Assembly: GCF_003945595.2 (NCBI RefSeq)
Contig: NW_024103874.1
Span: 3,048,001 to 3,112,000, forward strand
DNA length: 64,000 bases
Reading direction: 5' to 3'
DNA from: Pipra filicauda
Taxonomy: Eukaryota; Chordata; Aves; Passeriformes; Pipridae
The stretch's first letter is position 1, and each line of letters begins with the position of its first letter. A program made the position numbers and the translations under genes. Under the pieces are notes generated by a model. That model saw nothing but the letters and a program-made list of their open reading frames with translations, made no database searches and was not told the DNA's origin. Below are positions 38,506-53,265 of this stretch, one piece after another.

Positions 38506-41500
38506 TCAAAGGCTTTTCAGTTTGTCCAAACTTTCCTTTTTCCTCTCGGAAGCGCACAGATATTTCCTGCAGCTGTCAGACATTTTAGAGCAGTAAGGAG
38601 TGAACTAAGAACTGTACAGTGTGTATTTTATCATGAGAAATAATTAGTGGGTAAGAGAGTTTTGCTGTCATCAATTCTTACGTCTTTGTAAAGCAAAATG
38701 AATTGCTAGATCACAGGGAAAAACAATATCTAGAGGGTCCTATGGCTTGTGTATTTTTGAAACCCTTGCCTGAGATAGTTTCACACAGGTGCCTCACTTC
38801 ATCCTTTCTCCTCCCATTTCAATTGTTTTGGAAGTGCCAAAAGCATCTTGTTTGATTTAATAAACGCTTTGTCAGTCATAGGCAGATTGTTTGCAGAGCT
38901 GCAGCTCTCTTAGCTGTGTGTTTATGAAGTACATAAACCTGTTAGTGATGGGTTTTTCTCAGTATTCTCTTGTGGTTTGTATTTCTGTGGAGCAGAACAG
39001 AAACACTGTATCAGGATAACGTTGGGCTGGTCACCGACTGGCTTCCCTTCTCATCCTCCTGAGCTGCAGTCTTTTGTGGCTTCATTTTCTGCTCAGGTTT
39101 GGCAAAGACACTGTGATTTTGCACTTCACACTTTGTATTCCCGAGGTAACATTATGGATCTTCATCCTGCCATGAGTGTGGATTCAGTGCTACCCTGGGC
39201 TGAGTATTTGGGTTGTCAGAAGTGTTTGAAGGGTGGCAGGATGGTCGTTTCAGCTCATAAAAATGTATGTAAAAACCAATGAAATAAAACACAGGGCAGA
39301 GGCAAGAAGTGATTCATTAAGGGTGGACAAATTGGCTTTCAAAAGACAAAGTAACTGCTCTCCAGAGGGATAATACAGCAAGTTGCTGAGCAGCCTGGCT
39401 TGAATCCAGAAAAGCATTTAATTGTGTGCTTAATTTTAAATATTCAAGTAGTGCTTTAGCTTTACAGGGGAAATCCATGTGTGTAAAGTAAAACAGAATA
39501 GAGTCTTCACACAATTAAGCTCTTCATTTTGCTCTATTTCCCTGAATTTTGCTCCAAGGCTTCCAAGTCATGACTCCACCTTGGAGTGATCTTGTATTTC
39601 ACGTTCTCTGTGTGTATAATCCCTGATTTCAGATCTCAGCTCCTATCTAGGAGATTTCAGGATATTCCCATACAGCATCCTCAGAATAAAGTTTACTGAT
39701 ACTAAAATAAAAACAGAATACCATTGTTTTTTACAACAAATCCATTCTCTGTCCTTCTCAGGGCAACAGGTTTCAACTTTTCACTGGAGGAGAAGAAAGC
39801 AGCAGGAAAGAACTCACTGAGGAGAAAGGTTCTGTTGGAAGTGAATATATACATTAGCAATTAGCTGCTCTATGTTGCCAAGGAAAACTAAGAGAAAAGT
39901 TTTGGATAATAAGATGAGTTCAGGAAAATGTTTCTAAAAGACCTTAAGGCCAGACTCTAATTAGCAAATGACAAAACAGTTCAGAAAATAAGACTAGTTC
40001 TGTAAGAATCCTGCCACAGTCAAAGACTACCATCAGCAAAGATGCTTAATTATCCACTGCATACAACAATTCCCTTGTGGAGTTATATGATAAGTATAAA
40101 GGGCATTGAAGTCAGAATTACCCTGAAAAGTAGGAGTGTGAAAGATGATATAACAATGAAAACAGTTTAAAACAAGTTGCATCTTTTCAGTAACTCCTTT
40201 TTAGCCACTCTGTAAATAACAAGAGAGAAAACCAAGGAAAGGAGTCTCCTCTCTTTTACATGAGCTTAATTGTGTTTCACTAGTTATGATTTTCATTAAT
40301 GCAAGTGAGAATGAAGCCAAGGCTTGCTGCTTCTGAAGCTGCTCACTGCAGATCCATGCAATTCTTTGGAAAGAACAGGAGCAAAGCAATCTTTGGGTAA
40401 CATAATACAGCTCCTGAACTTTGATCTCAATCAGGGCAATCTGGAAAGAAACAATAATGTCATAACTCCTTGAAAGCTTGCAACATCAAAAAATAAAACC
40501 TCTATCAGAAACCTGCCCACAGAAGCCTGAGACATAATTCTCCCGACCTACAGCCCTGCTCCATGTGTTGTATATACTAAAGAGAAAAACTGGTGTTTAT
40601 TTGTACCTACAGCTCTCAGCAATTATAGCTGAAGTTGTTGGCTCCCTGTTTGTTGTCATTGCCACAGATGGTTCAAAACATACACAGAGTGTAAGGGGAT
40701 ATTATAACTCGGAGCTCTCGTGCTACACCATAGACAGGATTTAAATTCCTTTATACTCCTTAGTTTGAAAAGTTCTCTGAGAAAACCCAAACTGATTGGG
40801 GTCTGTGTGAACTAAATCTTAAAGCCTTTGTGTTAGTGTTCAGGCTCAAAGACACGGCAGAGAGGAGATCAGTGACCCCTTGGGGCTCAGAGCCAGCCGT
40901 GAGCTGTACCCGGGGACACAGACCCTGCCTGTTATGGGGAAAGGGATCCAGGGCATTTTGTGTCACAGAGCTGATCAATAAGTGACAATGTACCAAGGTA
41001 CCCACCAGGCAGGGGGCTTGTTTGAGCTGGACTTGCACTGGTTTAGATGGCAAAAGCATTTCTTTGCCCCCTACTCCTCCCCGGAGAGGGATGGCTTGGC
41101 TGTAACACTTCCAGCTCTCAGCCAGCTGAGCAGGAGAGGTTCAGGGCTGACAGTCACCTGCAACCCCACAGCAGTTAAAGGAGGGCCCAGCTTTCATTTT
41201 TAGAACCCAAATATACAACTAGTCCTTCACTGTGTTATGGCTTGAGTGGGCTCCCCACGGTCCAGGAGCTGAACTCAAAGGGAACAGCCCTGAGAGGCTC
41301 AGGGTTGCATCAGCAGCAATCCCTGTCACTTCCAAGCTCACATGAGCCAGTTTTAAATATGGAAAAGAAATATTAAAAATCAGATTCTGGAAGCAGCTGA
41401 TGAATAGGTTTGGATTTGAGTGACTAGTGGTTCTTTTAAGGGCAGGTTTTAGTCAATCCAGCTTCTGTCACATTCCGTGCGTGAGAGCCTCGTGTCCTGG

Positions 41501-44500
41501 ATCTTTGTTTCTGGGAGGGTTTCCTCTGGTAATTACCTTAAGTGAAAAGCTGAGGAAAGCAAAGCAGGACTAATATCAGTAACCGTGTGTGCAGTGCCAA
41601 AAAATCCCACTTCCTGATAGACAAACCCACAATAATCACTGATTTTAAACTTACAAGAATGATCACCATGAATCAGCAACCACGGGAGATTTTTCTAATT
41701 TTAAAACAAGCTTTGATGTTTTTCTTAGATTTTCCATTCACCACAGCTGAAAAATGGTGTTTAATGGTCTTTTGGAATCTTGCTAATGAAGTCTTTAAAC
41801 TGTGCAATAACCACTCTAAGTATAAGTTAAATTACAACTTTAAATTTGCCAACACAATGATCCCAATGGGTGTGAAGGCAGGTAATGCTTCATGAATGTG
41901 CTACAAATCTTGGACGCTGAGAAAAGTTGTACCTTTGAATCCCAGGATGTGGGAGATGAAGGGTGTTGTGCTTTGAGAAGCAATTTTCCAAACCATATGC
42001 TTTCAGTTTAAAAACCTTGTATTAGGTGGTATCCAGAGTAAATATCATTGGCTCATAAACAAACCAGAAATTGTGTGACACCATTTCAATTTAAAAATGT
42101 ATTCGTGGGAGATCAGAACTAGTTCTTAATGATTTAGCTAACAGGAGTAAAGCAACCCAAAATTCACAATGCACATAATTCTCCAGGCACAGTTTGACAG
42201 GCTCCCTGTCATTGCTACATGTTCCTTACCGAGTGAATTCCAGCTTTGGTGGCACTGGACTCACAGTATTCCTTCTGTTTGGAAGGGCCCTTCTAGGTGT
42301 CATTCCAAAATTGCTGCTCACTCACAGGGAGCTGGCTCAGGGGATCCTGCCTGGTTCCCTCTGCTGCAACTACCTTCAGCTGGAGGAGAGGAGACCCAGA
42401 ATGTGCCAGATCAGGCTTTTTTGAAGGGCTGCTTCTCATGGAGCACCTGGTGGTATTTCTCCAGGCAAATCTTTTGTCCATGGAAAAAAACTTAATTTCC
42501 ATCCAAATTTACTAATTCACTGGCTAATGTTTCTCTGAAATCACAAACACCGGGTAATCTCTGCGGTGGGGCAGAGTTACATGTTTTATTTCTTTATTTA
42601 CACTACACCAGGCAGAAAAGAGATGTGAGTGCTCCTCATAAGATTTTTTTAACATAATGGAGGACACAGGGATCTTTATAGAATTAACTTAGACTTTCTG
42701 CCAATTCCTCTGTCCTCCGTGCAGTTTGGAGTGATTATAACACATCCCTGCCATTGACAGCTGCCTCATTATCTACAAATGGACTTATTACCAAAATAGT
42801 TGGGTTAAAAATGGATGTTGAGGCTTAACTATTATTCAGTTGCCATTAACGTGTATCAGTGCTCTTTGCATTTGAACCGACAAAGGGAAGATTGGAAGAG
42901 GCAATAACTGTGCTGATCCTGCTCAATGCAACATAATTGCAGGGTCAGACTTAACAAGTTTTCTATCAGTTTGTTCATAAAGCTGAAAAAGCTTTTAGGA
43001 GCCCATGGTAGTGCTGCAGTGAGGCAGTTGACCTGTCAGCCAGGAGAGATGAAAAGGCCAGCCCAGCCCATGCACTTCAAGAGCACTTAACAAAAACCTG
43101 GTTTGTGTGTCCATGAACGTGTGGATATTTTTGTGCACTGAAAAAAATCAGTTTCCATGAAGAGTTTCCAGAAAATACCTGATATAATAGAGTTTTAAGC
43201 ATTAAAACATACAGACAGACACCAACCCTCTGATGATTTGGCTTCTCTGATGTTCTCTCTTTGATTCTCTCCACAGACAATGCCATACTGTTATTAGGAA
43301 AACAAAGAGGGGGGGAAAAAAAAGGAAAAAAAACCCAAGGGCATTTAATGATGAATTCTAAAATCAATTTCTTCCCTGTCCTGTCTTCCCCCCTTCAGAC
43401 AGTGAATTGTTTAATGAAAAGATCTGAGGGCAGACGAAACACATTACAAAGGGAGGTGTCAGCTGGGGTCTCCATTACCACAGTCTTCTTGTGTTCTTTT
43501 GGGGTTTTTTTGAAGACAGGCTGAAAATAGCCATATTATTTGATGGAGTTTGTAGAGGCAGAAATTTGCAGAGAGAGGGAAAACACTCTTTGTAATGAAA
43601 GATACATTAATTTTCTCTGGAGGTTTTGAACTGCAAGGCATGGGGAAGGTGAGAGTCCAACATGAGCAGGGCAAATAGTGTGTGTGCTGGGCCAGCCTTC
43701 AAATGCCACATTTCTGTGGCGCTTCTTATTAGTGCAAGTAAGGTGGGAATTAGGGAACTTGGGCCTCTCTGAATTGTTTCCGTTAGAAAAATCAATTATT
43801 TATTGATTATCAGCTATTATTACATCAGGTATTGCTCTGACACGTGTTTTTTCTTTCTGAAGAACACGCAAAGCCCTTTTCCACCCTGAGCTGTCACTCT
43901 TGGCTTGTGTCTCTTTGCTTTGCAGCAGAGCAGTAATCTCATGTTTTCCTGTGGCTACACAATATTCTGTGCATCTTTGTGTCTCATATGACTTTCTCTG
44001 TTTTAGAGAAATGATTGTTTGAGACTGCAGAAATATCCGCAAGTCAAACAGCATTCACCCCCTCCATTAGATTGAAGTGGTTGCAGTCACCTTCTCCTAA
44101 ATTATTGAGCTGAGAGGTCACAAGTAACAAATGAAATAAAAATCCATTTACTTTAGGGCTATTAGCACATTTTGGAGATAATTATCTAATATTTCAAATA
44201 TTCATAGGGATTTACTTCAGTAGCACAGTCATGCATTTGAACTTCAGCAATAGCAAGTATAGGTATTTCTGGTTTTTTGCTTGTTTCTATAGTAATTAGG
44301 GGAAATATTAATAAACAGAACATTTTGTTCTGATAAGTCAAATTAGGAGAGCTTCTGAAATACAAAGCAGTGCCAAAGGAGTACAGTTGCTTTCCAAGTT
44401 ATGAGCTGAGTTTTTAAATGGTAACATACCCTCTGATCTGTGAGTGGGCAGAGGTGTAACAGCCCTCAGCTTCCTACAGAACCATTGTCATCAGTGGAGC

Positions 44501-47500
44501 TACACTGGTTTATATCACCTAAAGATACCACTAGTGTGATTTAAATACAATGGAAAATTATTTGGCTTAGATATCTCCCCCTGATTTTATTGTGTACTGA
44601 TATTAGAGGTCTATTATTAGAAGTTTAGAGGTGTTAGAGTTCTAGGTATGTCCTGTTTTGTGGAAATGAGAGAGATGTAAAAATGTATTTGACTTTTTTC
44701 CGTTTGTTTTATTTAACATACATTGTTCTCTGTATTCCTATTGCTGAGAAGATAGAAACTTACTACTGAAGTTTCTGTGAAAGTCAAAAACATTTACAAA
44801 AAGCAGGTGACATTCTGTGTAAGTTATTGGGTATTGGGTACACCTTGCTGGAAAGCTGGAACTAGAGATGCACCAGATTTACTCAGAGATGGGTCAAAGC
44901 CACATCCTTCAACCAGCTTGAACTGCCCTTTATCCTCCATCAGGTTGCTCAATTTGGTGGCCAGACTGCTTTTTCCACCAGTCCAGCAGATCTAAAACAG
45001 GGCATAATTTACATTTTAGACTCATCCCACAATACAGTGTCTGTACTGCTCTGTGCTGTCATGGTCACTCACAGGAAGAGCTCAGTTTTTCTTGCCATCT
45101 TTCCTGGAGGACAACCATAAATATTGTGGGGGGTCTGCATAAATGAATACTTCTTTAAGTCCAGAGAAATGAGGGATAAATACTCATGGAACACAGTTCT
45201 GGTCCAGAGTCAAGTCCATAAGATGAGTGATAAATTTTCGGGTTCCCCAGAGTAAATTGCTGCCTGAGCTCAGTGCTGCCTTTGCAGGGTTTGCTGCACA
45301 AACCAAGGTCCTGCAAACATGGGAGACACATTTAGCTGGGGGGGGTCAGCTTTAAATCAGCCTCCTATATCAATAACAGCATAGTTAATTCTTTTCACCA
45401 CAGAATCATTATAGCTGCTTACACAATATCAAGGACGCTGATACTAAATTTACAAGTTTGTTTATCAGGCTGGTGAGCAGGAAAACTCTTTCCTTGGAAA
45501 CTGTTGCAGCTTGAAGTGAGTTCATTGATATAAAGCTACTCTGTCAAATTCTCAGCTGCAGACTCCAGTTCTGCAGAAGAGAATGAATCTGTGCCAGTTT
45601 ACAGTGTCTGAGACTTTGGTCCCATGAGTCCATTTTTAGATTCACGTTCTGACTATAATTGTACTTTAAAGTGTAAGACAGAATAAGGAATAATGTATTA
45701 TGTGGCATTTTCTTCTGCTCTGTTAAAATGATCCCAGTATAATGGAAACAGGAAAAAAAAAATTCACTTACTTAGGCAGTTTGCAAAATTGCAGTTCTGC
45801 AGAAAGGAGGGACGAGAATAGTTATATTTAAAAACCTTGGTGAACTGTCAGGCATGGGAGTGTGAATGGAAGGAGAAATGGGAGTGGGCATATCTGCACA
45901 GCTTTAGCAATGGATCTGTATTTGTGGGCACTGGGCACACACACAAAGCCTCCTGTTTGGACAGTCAGCCCTGTGGTCTGGCAGAATAGGTGTGGGTTTG
46001 GGGAAGTTTTGCTTTGCATTACGCTCACTTGACTGTACTTAATTGATCACACATCAAAACCCTCACCCTTCTATCTAATAGAAAAATGACTGTGAAAGAT
46101 ACCTAGTCATCTTTCTTGGATATATATGAAGATGAAGATAATGTCAAGCATTTTGATATATTCATTTATGAATAATTCATCCAGCTGCACACAGTTATTT
46201 ATTATTATTATTATTAATTATCTGTGTATAGCCAAAAAAGACAGGAAGGCTGTAACCACTGCTTCATGAGAGATGCTTCATCTTTAGAATTTGGTTAGAC
46301 CGAGATGTGTGATATGAGAAAAGGAAGACAGACAGTGATAAATAGATCAGAGGACACAAAGGCTTTAATAATGTTGATGGGGAGAAATATCATTTGTTTG
46401 AGTTAATAGCCTTGGGAGCACAGGCTACTACGAGTTCCCTTGCCAGGAGCTGAGCTCTGTTGTTGTTTTCTATGAGCTGTGGCTCTTCAGGGCACACATC
46501 TGGCTTGGATCTGCAAACAGTCTCCATATGGATGTGGGATCTGCCTTAGGCAAGCACGTTGGGAAAAGGGCAAGAAGCACTGCCCAGTTTAGACCAGACA
46601 CCCAGAGGAATGTGCATGGGCCCAGAGGCAGCCCTGTTTGAAAAGCTGGACAGCAGGATTCTTCATATCACATCATTTAGCTCTCTGAAAGAGAATAAAA
46701 AGTTTGGAATCAGAAAACAAAGATACAAAGAGGAGCTTCACAGCAGTAAACTCCTCTCAAACAGCATTTTGGTTTTATATTTCCCATGCAATTCAGAGAC
46801 ATCACAGAAACCTCATTGAAATTACATCAAATGTTGCGCTTGTGATTTACTTCTGGTTGAACTCAAAGAAAATATTTACATTTCATGATGGAACAGAGTC
46901 AAGTCTTAATACCAGTCTCCACAGAGATACTTATAATACCTATTTGCTGTGTTAAGGCTTTTAAGAAAACATGGAAGCAAACAAACTGAACTCAGAGCAG
47001 GTGCAAAGTTTTTAATCTGGAATTCTTCATTATGCAGCAAAAATGTACAACAGGAGTTGCCCTTTGGGAATTTTATTTGCTTCTATGATGTCTTAAGAAT
47101 AGATGAAAACTTTTTCAGATGGAACTAAAAGCAATAAATTATTTCCACGCAGTTTTGTCACTTTTTAATCTACCTTTAACCCTGTCCTGGGCATTAGAAC
47201 GAGCTGTGTCCTTCAGGTGTGACACTGACTGTAACCTTGTGCTGATGGTCTGCATGGAATTGTGGGGACGGCCTGGAGAGCAGGAAGGACACAGCCAGCC
47301 ACGAGGGTTGGTCACCCGTGACCACAGTCAGACAGATTTGTGCCCTGACAAGTCAGTTCAGTCCCTCTGACTCTCTTTTCCTTCCCCCTCAGTTCAGAAA
47401 AAGCAGCAGCTGGTTTTCCAGCCCCTCCAATGCTCCTCTGCAAGGGCACCCACAGGCTCTGCTCTGCACAGAGGCTCCTCTCCTTGGACATACAGATGGG

Positions 47501-50500
47501 GAAAGTATCTGTGCCTACATTAAATAAGTTTTTAGATAAGTGAATTTGAGCTGTTATTGATTAGACCCTACGCTATGGTTTTCAGGCTTATGGACAAAAT
47601 ATAATATAATGTTATTATGTGCTTATTATGAAGATGGTTCTCTCTTTCAGATTATTTCTGCGCTCCAAAATCAGTAAGTCAGTGCTCTGGACAGGTTGTG
47701 GCTTTTCTTCATACCTCCCCTCTTCCTTTTTTTAGTTAGCTGTATTTGAAAAATCAAAATTTAGCACCAAGTGTGCAAAGTCTCTAATTTTTTCCTTTTT
47801 ATAAGGAAAGGACAGCTTTGTGTCTGAAAATCTCCCAGCTACTAAATGTCTCAAAGCTTGCCTCAATCTATCAACAGGAAACAATAATTTTGCTTCTCAA
47901 TAGCCTAGGTGTCGAAATCATCTCCAGATTCATTAAAACATACCGTGGAAATAATTTTCTAGTGGGAGATATAACGAATGTGAGAGGCATTTCTACAACA
48001 TGCAGGAAGCCATAATTTTTTAGAGAGCTTTTATTATTATTTCTGTGCCGTAAGTCATATTTTGCTGCATGTCATAAAGGTTGGAAAACTGAGAATGCTT
48101 TGTAATTACTCTGGGAAAAAAAATGGACCCATTACATCTTAAACTCAGATAACAAAAGAAGTGCAGTGTTTGAGCAGGATGTTTACTCATTGTGCTTATT
48201 CCAATGGGCCTCGGCCAAGGGCAGGCAGTTATAAACTGTAGCTGTGAAAAGCATCCTGTGCTGTTTAAGTGCTCACAAACAATAACAGAATTTGTCTGAA
48301 AGTGAGGGCTGATGGGATTCAAGGTGAAAATGTCCTTAGTAAGGATGTATTTTACATAGCAAGGCATCCATCCTTTGTTTTGTTATAAAAGCCCTCCATC
48401 CACTGCTGCTTTGCCAATGTGGTCACTACTTTTTACTGCAGAAATACATGCACATGTACAGCAGAACATTGAATGAAAAGCGTGTCCTCCTATAAAAAAT
48501 TAATAAGCATGAATTCCAGTATTTATAACACTCTTCCATAATCAGTTTTCCAGCAAATAAAAACACAGTGGAACAACTCCTGAGCAAAATATACAGAATA
48601 AGAAGAGTTTGTGAGGTCATGGGGAGCTGTAGCAGAAAGTGTTGCAGACATTAATCCCCAAGGTGTGTCAGTGAGAGGAGCTCTGAGGTTGGTACCCTCC
48701 AGCCTGGTGTGGAAACACAAACTTCCCTTCCATGGTCTTCCCTGATGGGGAAGGGATCAGGTTGTTGGGATCTGCTGGGGTCCCTTTTGGTTTTAGATCA
48801 CCATGTGCAGGCTGGGGGAGGTTTAATGCTCCTCCTCGCTGGAAGAGCTGATCTGTCTGTTCAGGGCACCAAATTTAAGAGCCATTTTACTGAAAAGTGT
48901 TTTTGCAGTTACGGTGTGGGTGAGGAAGAGCCATCAACACCAGGGACAACAGGGTGGCATTTCTGAGACAGTCCTAGAGACTGAAGGGGCACTGCACATT
49001 GTGCTTCATTTAATTGTCATTCTGCTTGGAACCCACTTGTAGGAATTGTACACACCCACTTGGTTCTGTCTCGAAGGTGTTTGTTTTTATCTGTGCATGG
49101 ATGTCTGAATATGTTGGCTTTTGTTTTCAAGGTGCTGTTATCTCTTCTGGAAGCTTTAGTCTTGCTGAGAAGTAGTATTTTAAAAACAGAGTAAAATTTC
49201 AGGGCCAGATTGGAGCCTTCCTTATAAAGCTCTCAGGAAAATAGGAGAGAAATCACTTGTTTGTTAAAAGCAGTTTATTATACCATGTGCATGACCCCTT
49301 ATCATTCACCATCTGCAGTAAACATCCTTTCCAAACTCCCATTTCTTCAAAACAGACCAAAAATCAGTGTAACAATATTTTCAAACAAGTTACTGCCTGT
49401 CACAGAAGTTCTAGGTCCAGCTGAAGTGGAGGATATGATGCTGCCATGCATTACATGTCAGAAAAAGCTGTTGTAAATAACCAGTGAGCTGATCTGTTCC
49501 TCAGCAGAAGGCCTTGAGAACAGCAGGAAGCTCCTTCTCTTCCAAAAATTAAGGCACTGGGCCTTGGAGTGTAGAAAAGTGAAAATGAGCCCAGTGTTAA
49601 AAGATCTGTTAATGTGTGTTGGTACAAATGAGCCACAGAGAACCTTATTCCACCTTCGCATCTGAAGTTTTAAGATTGATTTTTTTTGTCTACATTACAA
49701 CCAAAAGAAAGAGAGGAAGGTAATTGTGTTGCAACATGTAAATTCCTGCTGGTCAAAGAGGAGACGGTCTGATTAGTCAAGGATACTTGTCTAAATGTGA
49801 GTGGATTTTGCTTTGTCTGCTGAAGAAAAAATAGGAAGAATTAGCAAAAGCAATTAAAACAAACAAAAAAAGAATTAAAAATACTGTAGTGAATCCTTAC
49901 CCCAAACTATGCTCTATCTCCTTATCTGATTAAAAAATCATGTAAATTTATTCCAGTGCAGTACAGATTTTCCAGGGAATGAGAACTCCAGGATCAACAT
50001 GGTTATGACAGGATGTTCCCTTCCTCATCCGACAGCTCTCATTCCATATTGCAAATGAACTCATGGCATCACTTAAACGATTTTTATATTTTTATTTCTT
50101 TTTTTTTTTTACATTGCAGCACGTAGGAAACCATTGCATTCTTAAAATTGCAGGTAGTTTTGCTATTGAATGTAGATTTGGAATATCTCAACTATAAATC
50201 AAAGAAAGCGAGGCTGGAATGATGGGTTTTTCTAATGGCCCTGCTGAGGAGTTTTTTGGCAATAACAATGTATCTGCACACATTGGTATCGCTGTCTATT
50301 TACAGCACAAAAAGCTATCATTATATGCAATGGAACATCAAACAACTATTTCATTAATGGCCCTATTATGAGGAAGCACAGTGACATTAGAATACCAGCA
50401 TCTTGTTACTATAGATACCTGATTCCTCTGGAACACTTGTGTGTTTATAAACTCACATATATGTCTGTGTTTTATATATAAGTGGGTCTAAATGTATATG

Positions 50501-53265
50501 TATATACAATTCCCTCTCCTTCAGGGAGGAAAATCTTTACTTTTCAAGCATTCAGCCCACTTTGGTTCATCCTTATCCAAAGGACACTACACAAGCTGTA
50601 TGGGAAGGGCTTCAACTAGATAAAAGTGTTGTAAATTTAAATGTTAAGAGAATAACTTTGTAATTAATTTTATCCAGCAGCCAACATATTTACTGAAGCC
50701 TCTCAGACTTGTCTGGTCTGTTTTACACATTTGCACTGCAATGTTTGCCTGTTGAAAGCAGGGGTTTGAGGGACATCGGGTTTGAGCGTGATGGCTTTAG
50801 CTGAGGCACAGAAAATTGTTTTAAATGTGCTGGAAAATGAAAACTATGAGTAATTACCATTCTTTTCCTTAGTTGTGCTCAGACAATGCACATTCAAAGC
50901 ATTTCACAAACGATAATTGGTTCTCAAAATTTGTGTGGGCTAGAGAAACATGGGAATAGTATTTTCCTGACCATGTGGTAAAAGGAAAAGTGACAGGAAC
51001 TACATAATTTGCTTGAAAGGAGGTGGGGAAGGTCACACAATAAATCAGTGGTGAGATGAGATGAGACATTCACCCTAATTGTGGGTTTAATCACTGGACC
51101 CTTTTCCCCCAGGAAGACACAACTACCAATGGGATCAGCCCTGCATCCCTACAGGACTGGTCTGGATTTTCCATAGGGGTGGGTTGGTTTGTTGGTTTAT
51201 GGATGTTTTAAGATTCTGTTGTGTTTAGAGATAAAAGCACATTGCTAAGTGCCAGCATGCTACATATTGATATTAAAAAGTGCTGGCTTGGTTGGATCAG
51301 ACCTTACTCATTAACTCTGTAACAGCTCCATCAGCATAAGAGAGGAGAATTTGTCCTCCAGCTGATGAGAAAACCACAGAGCCCAAATTGTCTACGATTC
51401 ACTATATATATATTTTCTGAAACCTTCAGTTTCTTGTCTTTTAAGTTTATTTACTTTGTACCTTCACTGTTTGTTGTTTTTTCCCCTCTATTTCCTGACA
51501 ATTGTTATAAAAATGATGTGGCAACTTCTAATGTGAAAGGTGGGCACTGTGCAGAGCCCCTGTCTGGGGTGGGCAGAGATTTACGTTCCCTGCATTTCTC
51601 TGACCTTGGAGTCATTTTGTTCCTGTGCTGTCAGTGGCAGTCTGGGCTGTGAGATGCTGAGCATCTCTGGCAAGCTCTCTCCACTCCAGCAGAGCCAGTG
51701 CTTTGCAGGATCAGCCCCCTCAATGAATTCTTCTCGTGAAAAATTCTATCAACAGCTGCATGCACAAATGTAGGATCTCAGAAAACTTTCTCTGCTTCTC
51801 CACTCCAGCCATGGAAAGGAGCAGCTCTGTAGCCATATCAAAGCAGGTCTTTTTCTTTTGAGCACAGCTCGGTTGTGATCAGTTGTGTGGTGGTTTTGTG
51901 ATGTAAGCAAAAGCCTTTTACAGGTATAACTATTATCAAGTTCCCTGGGGAGTGGAGTGGAGTGAGAATTTCTGTGTGCCAGTGCAGGACACAATTGCAA
52001 GTTTGTTTTTCATTCAGTAGGCACGTGGCAGAACAGAGAGAAATTTCTCATTAAATTCAAACCCTTACTCTTGCTAGTTAAAAACTGTGGTATTAATGCA
52101 ACCATGTCACCTTGCTCTGATTGAAAACCTTTTCCTTTCAGAAAAACTGCAAGGCCTCAGAAACTGAAAGCAACATCAATTCTTGAAAACATACTTTAGC
52201 CCAAAGCCAGACAAGAAACGGAATATCAAATATTCCATCATACTTACGTGTACAGAAATGTAAATATTTTGTTTATAATTAATTATACTTTTGTGTTCTC
52301 TATCACTGCTGAAATTTGGAGACCTGAAAAGTGAGGCAGGCAGTATCATTTTAGTTTAAAATTTGGATGCAAGCTAACCTTAAACTCAAGGGAGTTTCTC
52401 ATTGAGATTTACTTATGCTCCTTTCTAAATGCTACCATTTCACACAAAATTGGGTTCTCTTTGGATTAATACATTTGAAAATTAGGTTGATTTATAACCA
52501 ATTTTCTCCTCATTTAAACAGCGACCTGCAAGTGTTTCTCCAGGGATCAACCAGGATCAGAGAAATTATGTGTTGTTTGAGTTGTTCAGTGAAGCAGAAT
52601 CCCTGACAAACATGTGCATATGGTGCTGGGTGCTTTAGGGATCAGACTAACACCTTTACCCTGTTGTACATTTTGCTTCTCATCTTTAACTTTTATGTTC
52701 TCTTTACTAGGAATTAAAAAAAAAACAAAACAAACACAAACCCAACAAGATATTACTAATTTGATGGCTGAAGAAATAATACATTCCAAATAATGCATTT
52801 CCTCTTATTCAAGCAACAGCATTGAAAGCATATAATGTGCTAATGCTGAGTGCATCTGTCAGGTACCCTGGGCAGCTGCTTAAGGACAGTTGGCGATTCC
52901 CCATCTAACAATCAGAGGAAACAGGGCAGCTAAATTATCCTTCCTAAAGCTTTGAAATAATGGGAGTGTTTTCTCTTTATACAGTGAATGTTTAAACGCA
53001 GGCTATATTCAGAAACCACAGCCACATGTCATCTGAGACCAAGGCAAAAAATGAATGAAAACCCCCTAAACTGTTCTCTGAGCAGTAGAATTAGTGGGAT
53101 GTGGTTTCCTATAGCTTAGTCCCCTTAAGGCATTTTGGTCCCTCTGCTTTTTAAGTCTGTTGATCACCACTGGGGAAACCCCTGTGCCAATGTAGCACCT
53201 GTCATTGCTCTGCAGAGCCTCCCTGGGCAGGTGCACTTACCTGCAGGAGCATCTTCCTGCACATG
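38506..53265. other. Long AT-rich non-coding stretch with minor repeats
   Basis: No gene could be supported in almost 15 kb. Small tandem repeats include (ATT)5 at 46,201-46,215, (TGAGA)3 at 51,052-51,066 and (AGTGG)3 at about 51,951-51,965. Two intervals, 42,720-42,960 and 50,130-50,440, read like conserved regulatory DNA and are treated as findings. A short sequence at about 44,490-44,525 (GTGGAGCTACACTGGTTTA) resembles ancient repeats common in reptile genomes, but this cannot be confirmed by eye. Confidence 0.5.

Noticed and set aside
44485..44530. Resemblance to an ancient reptile-type repeat (GTGGAGCTACACTGGTTTA)
   Set aside because: Only a short word matches from memory, too little for a family call without a database search.
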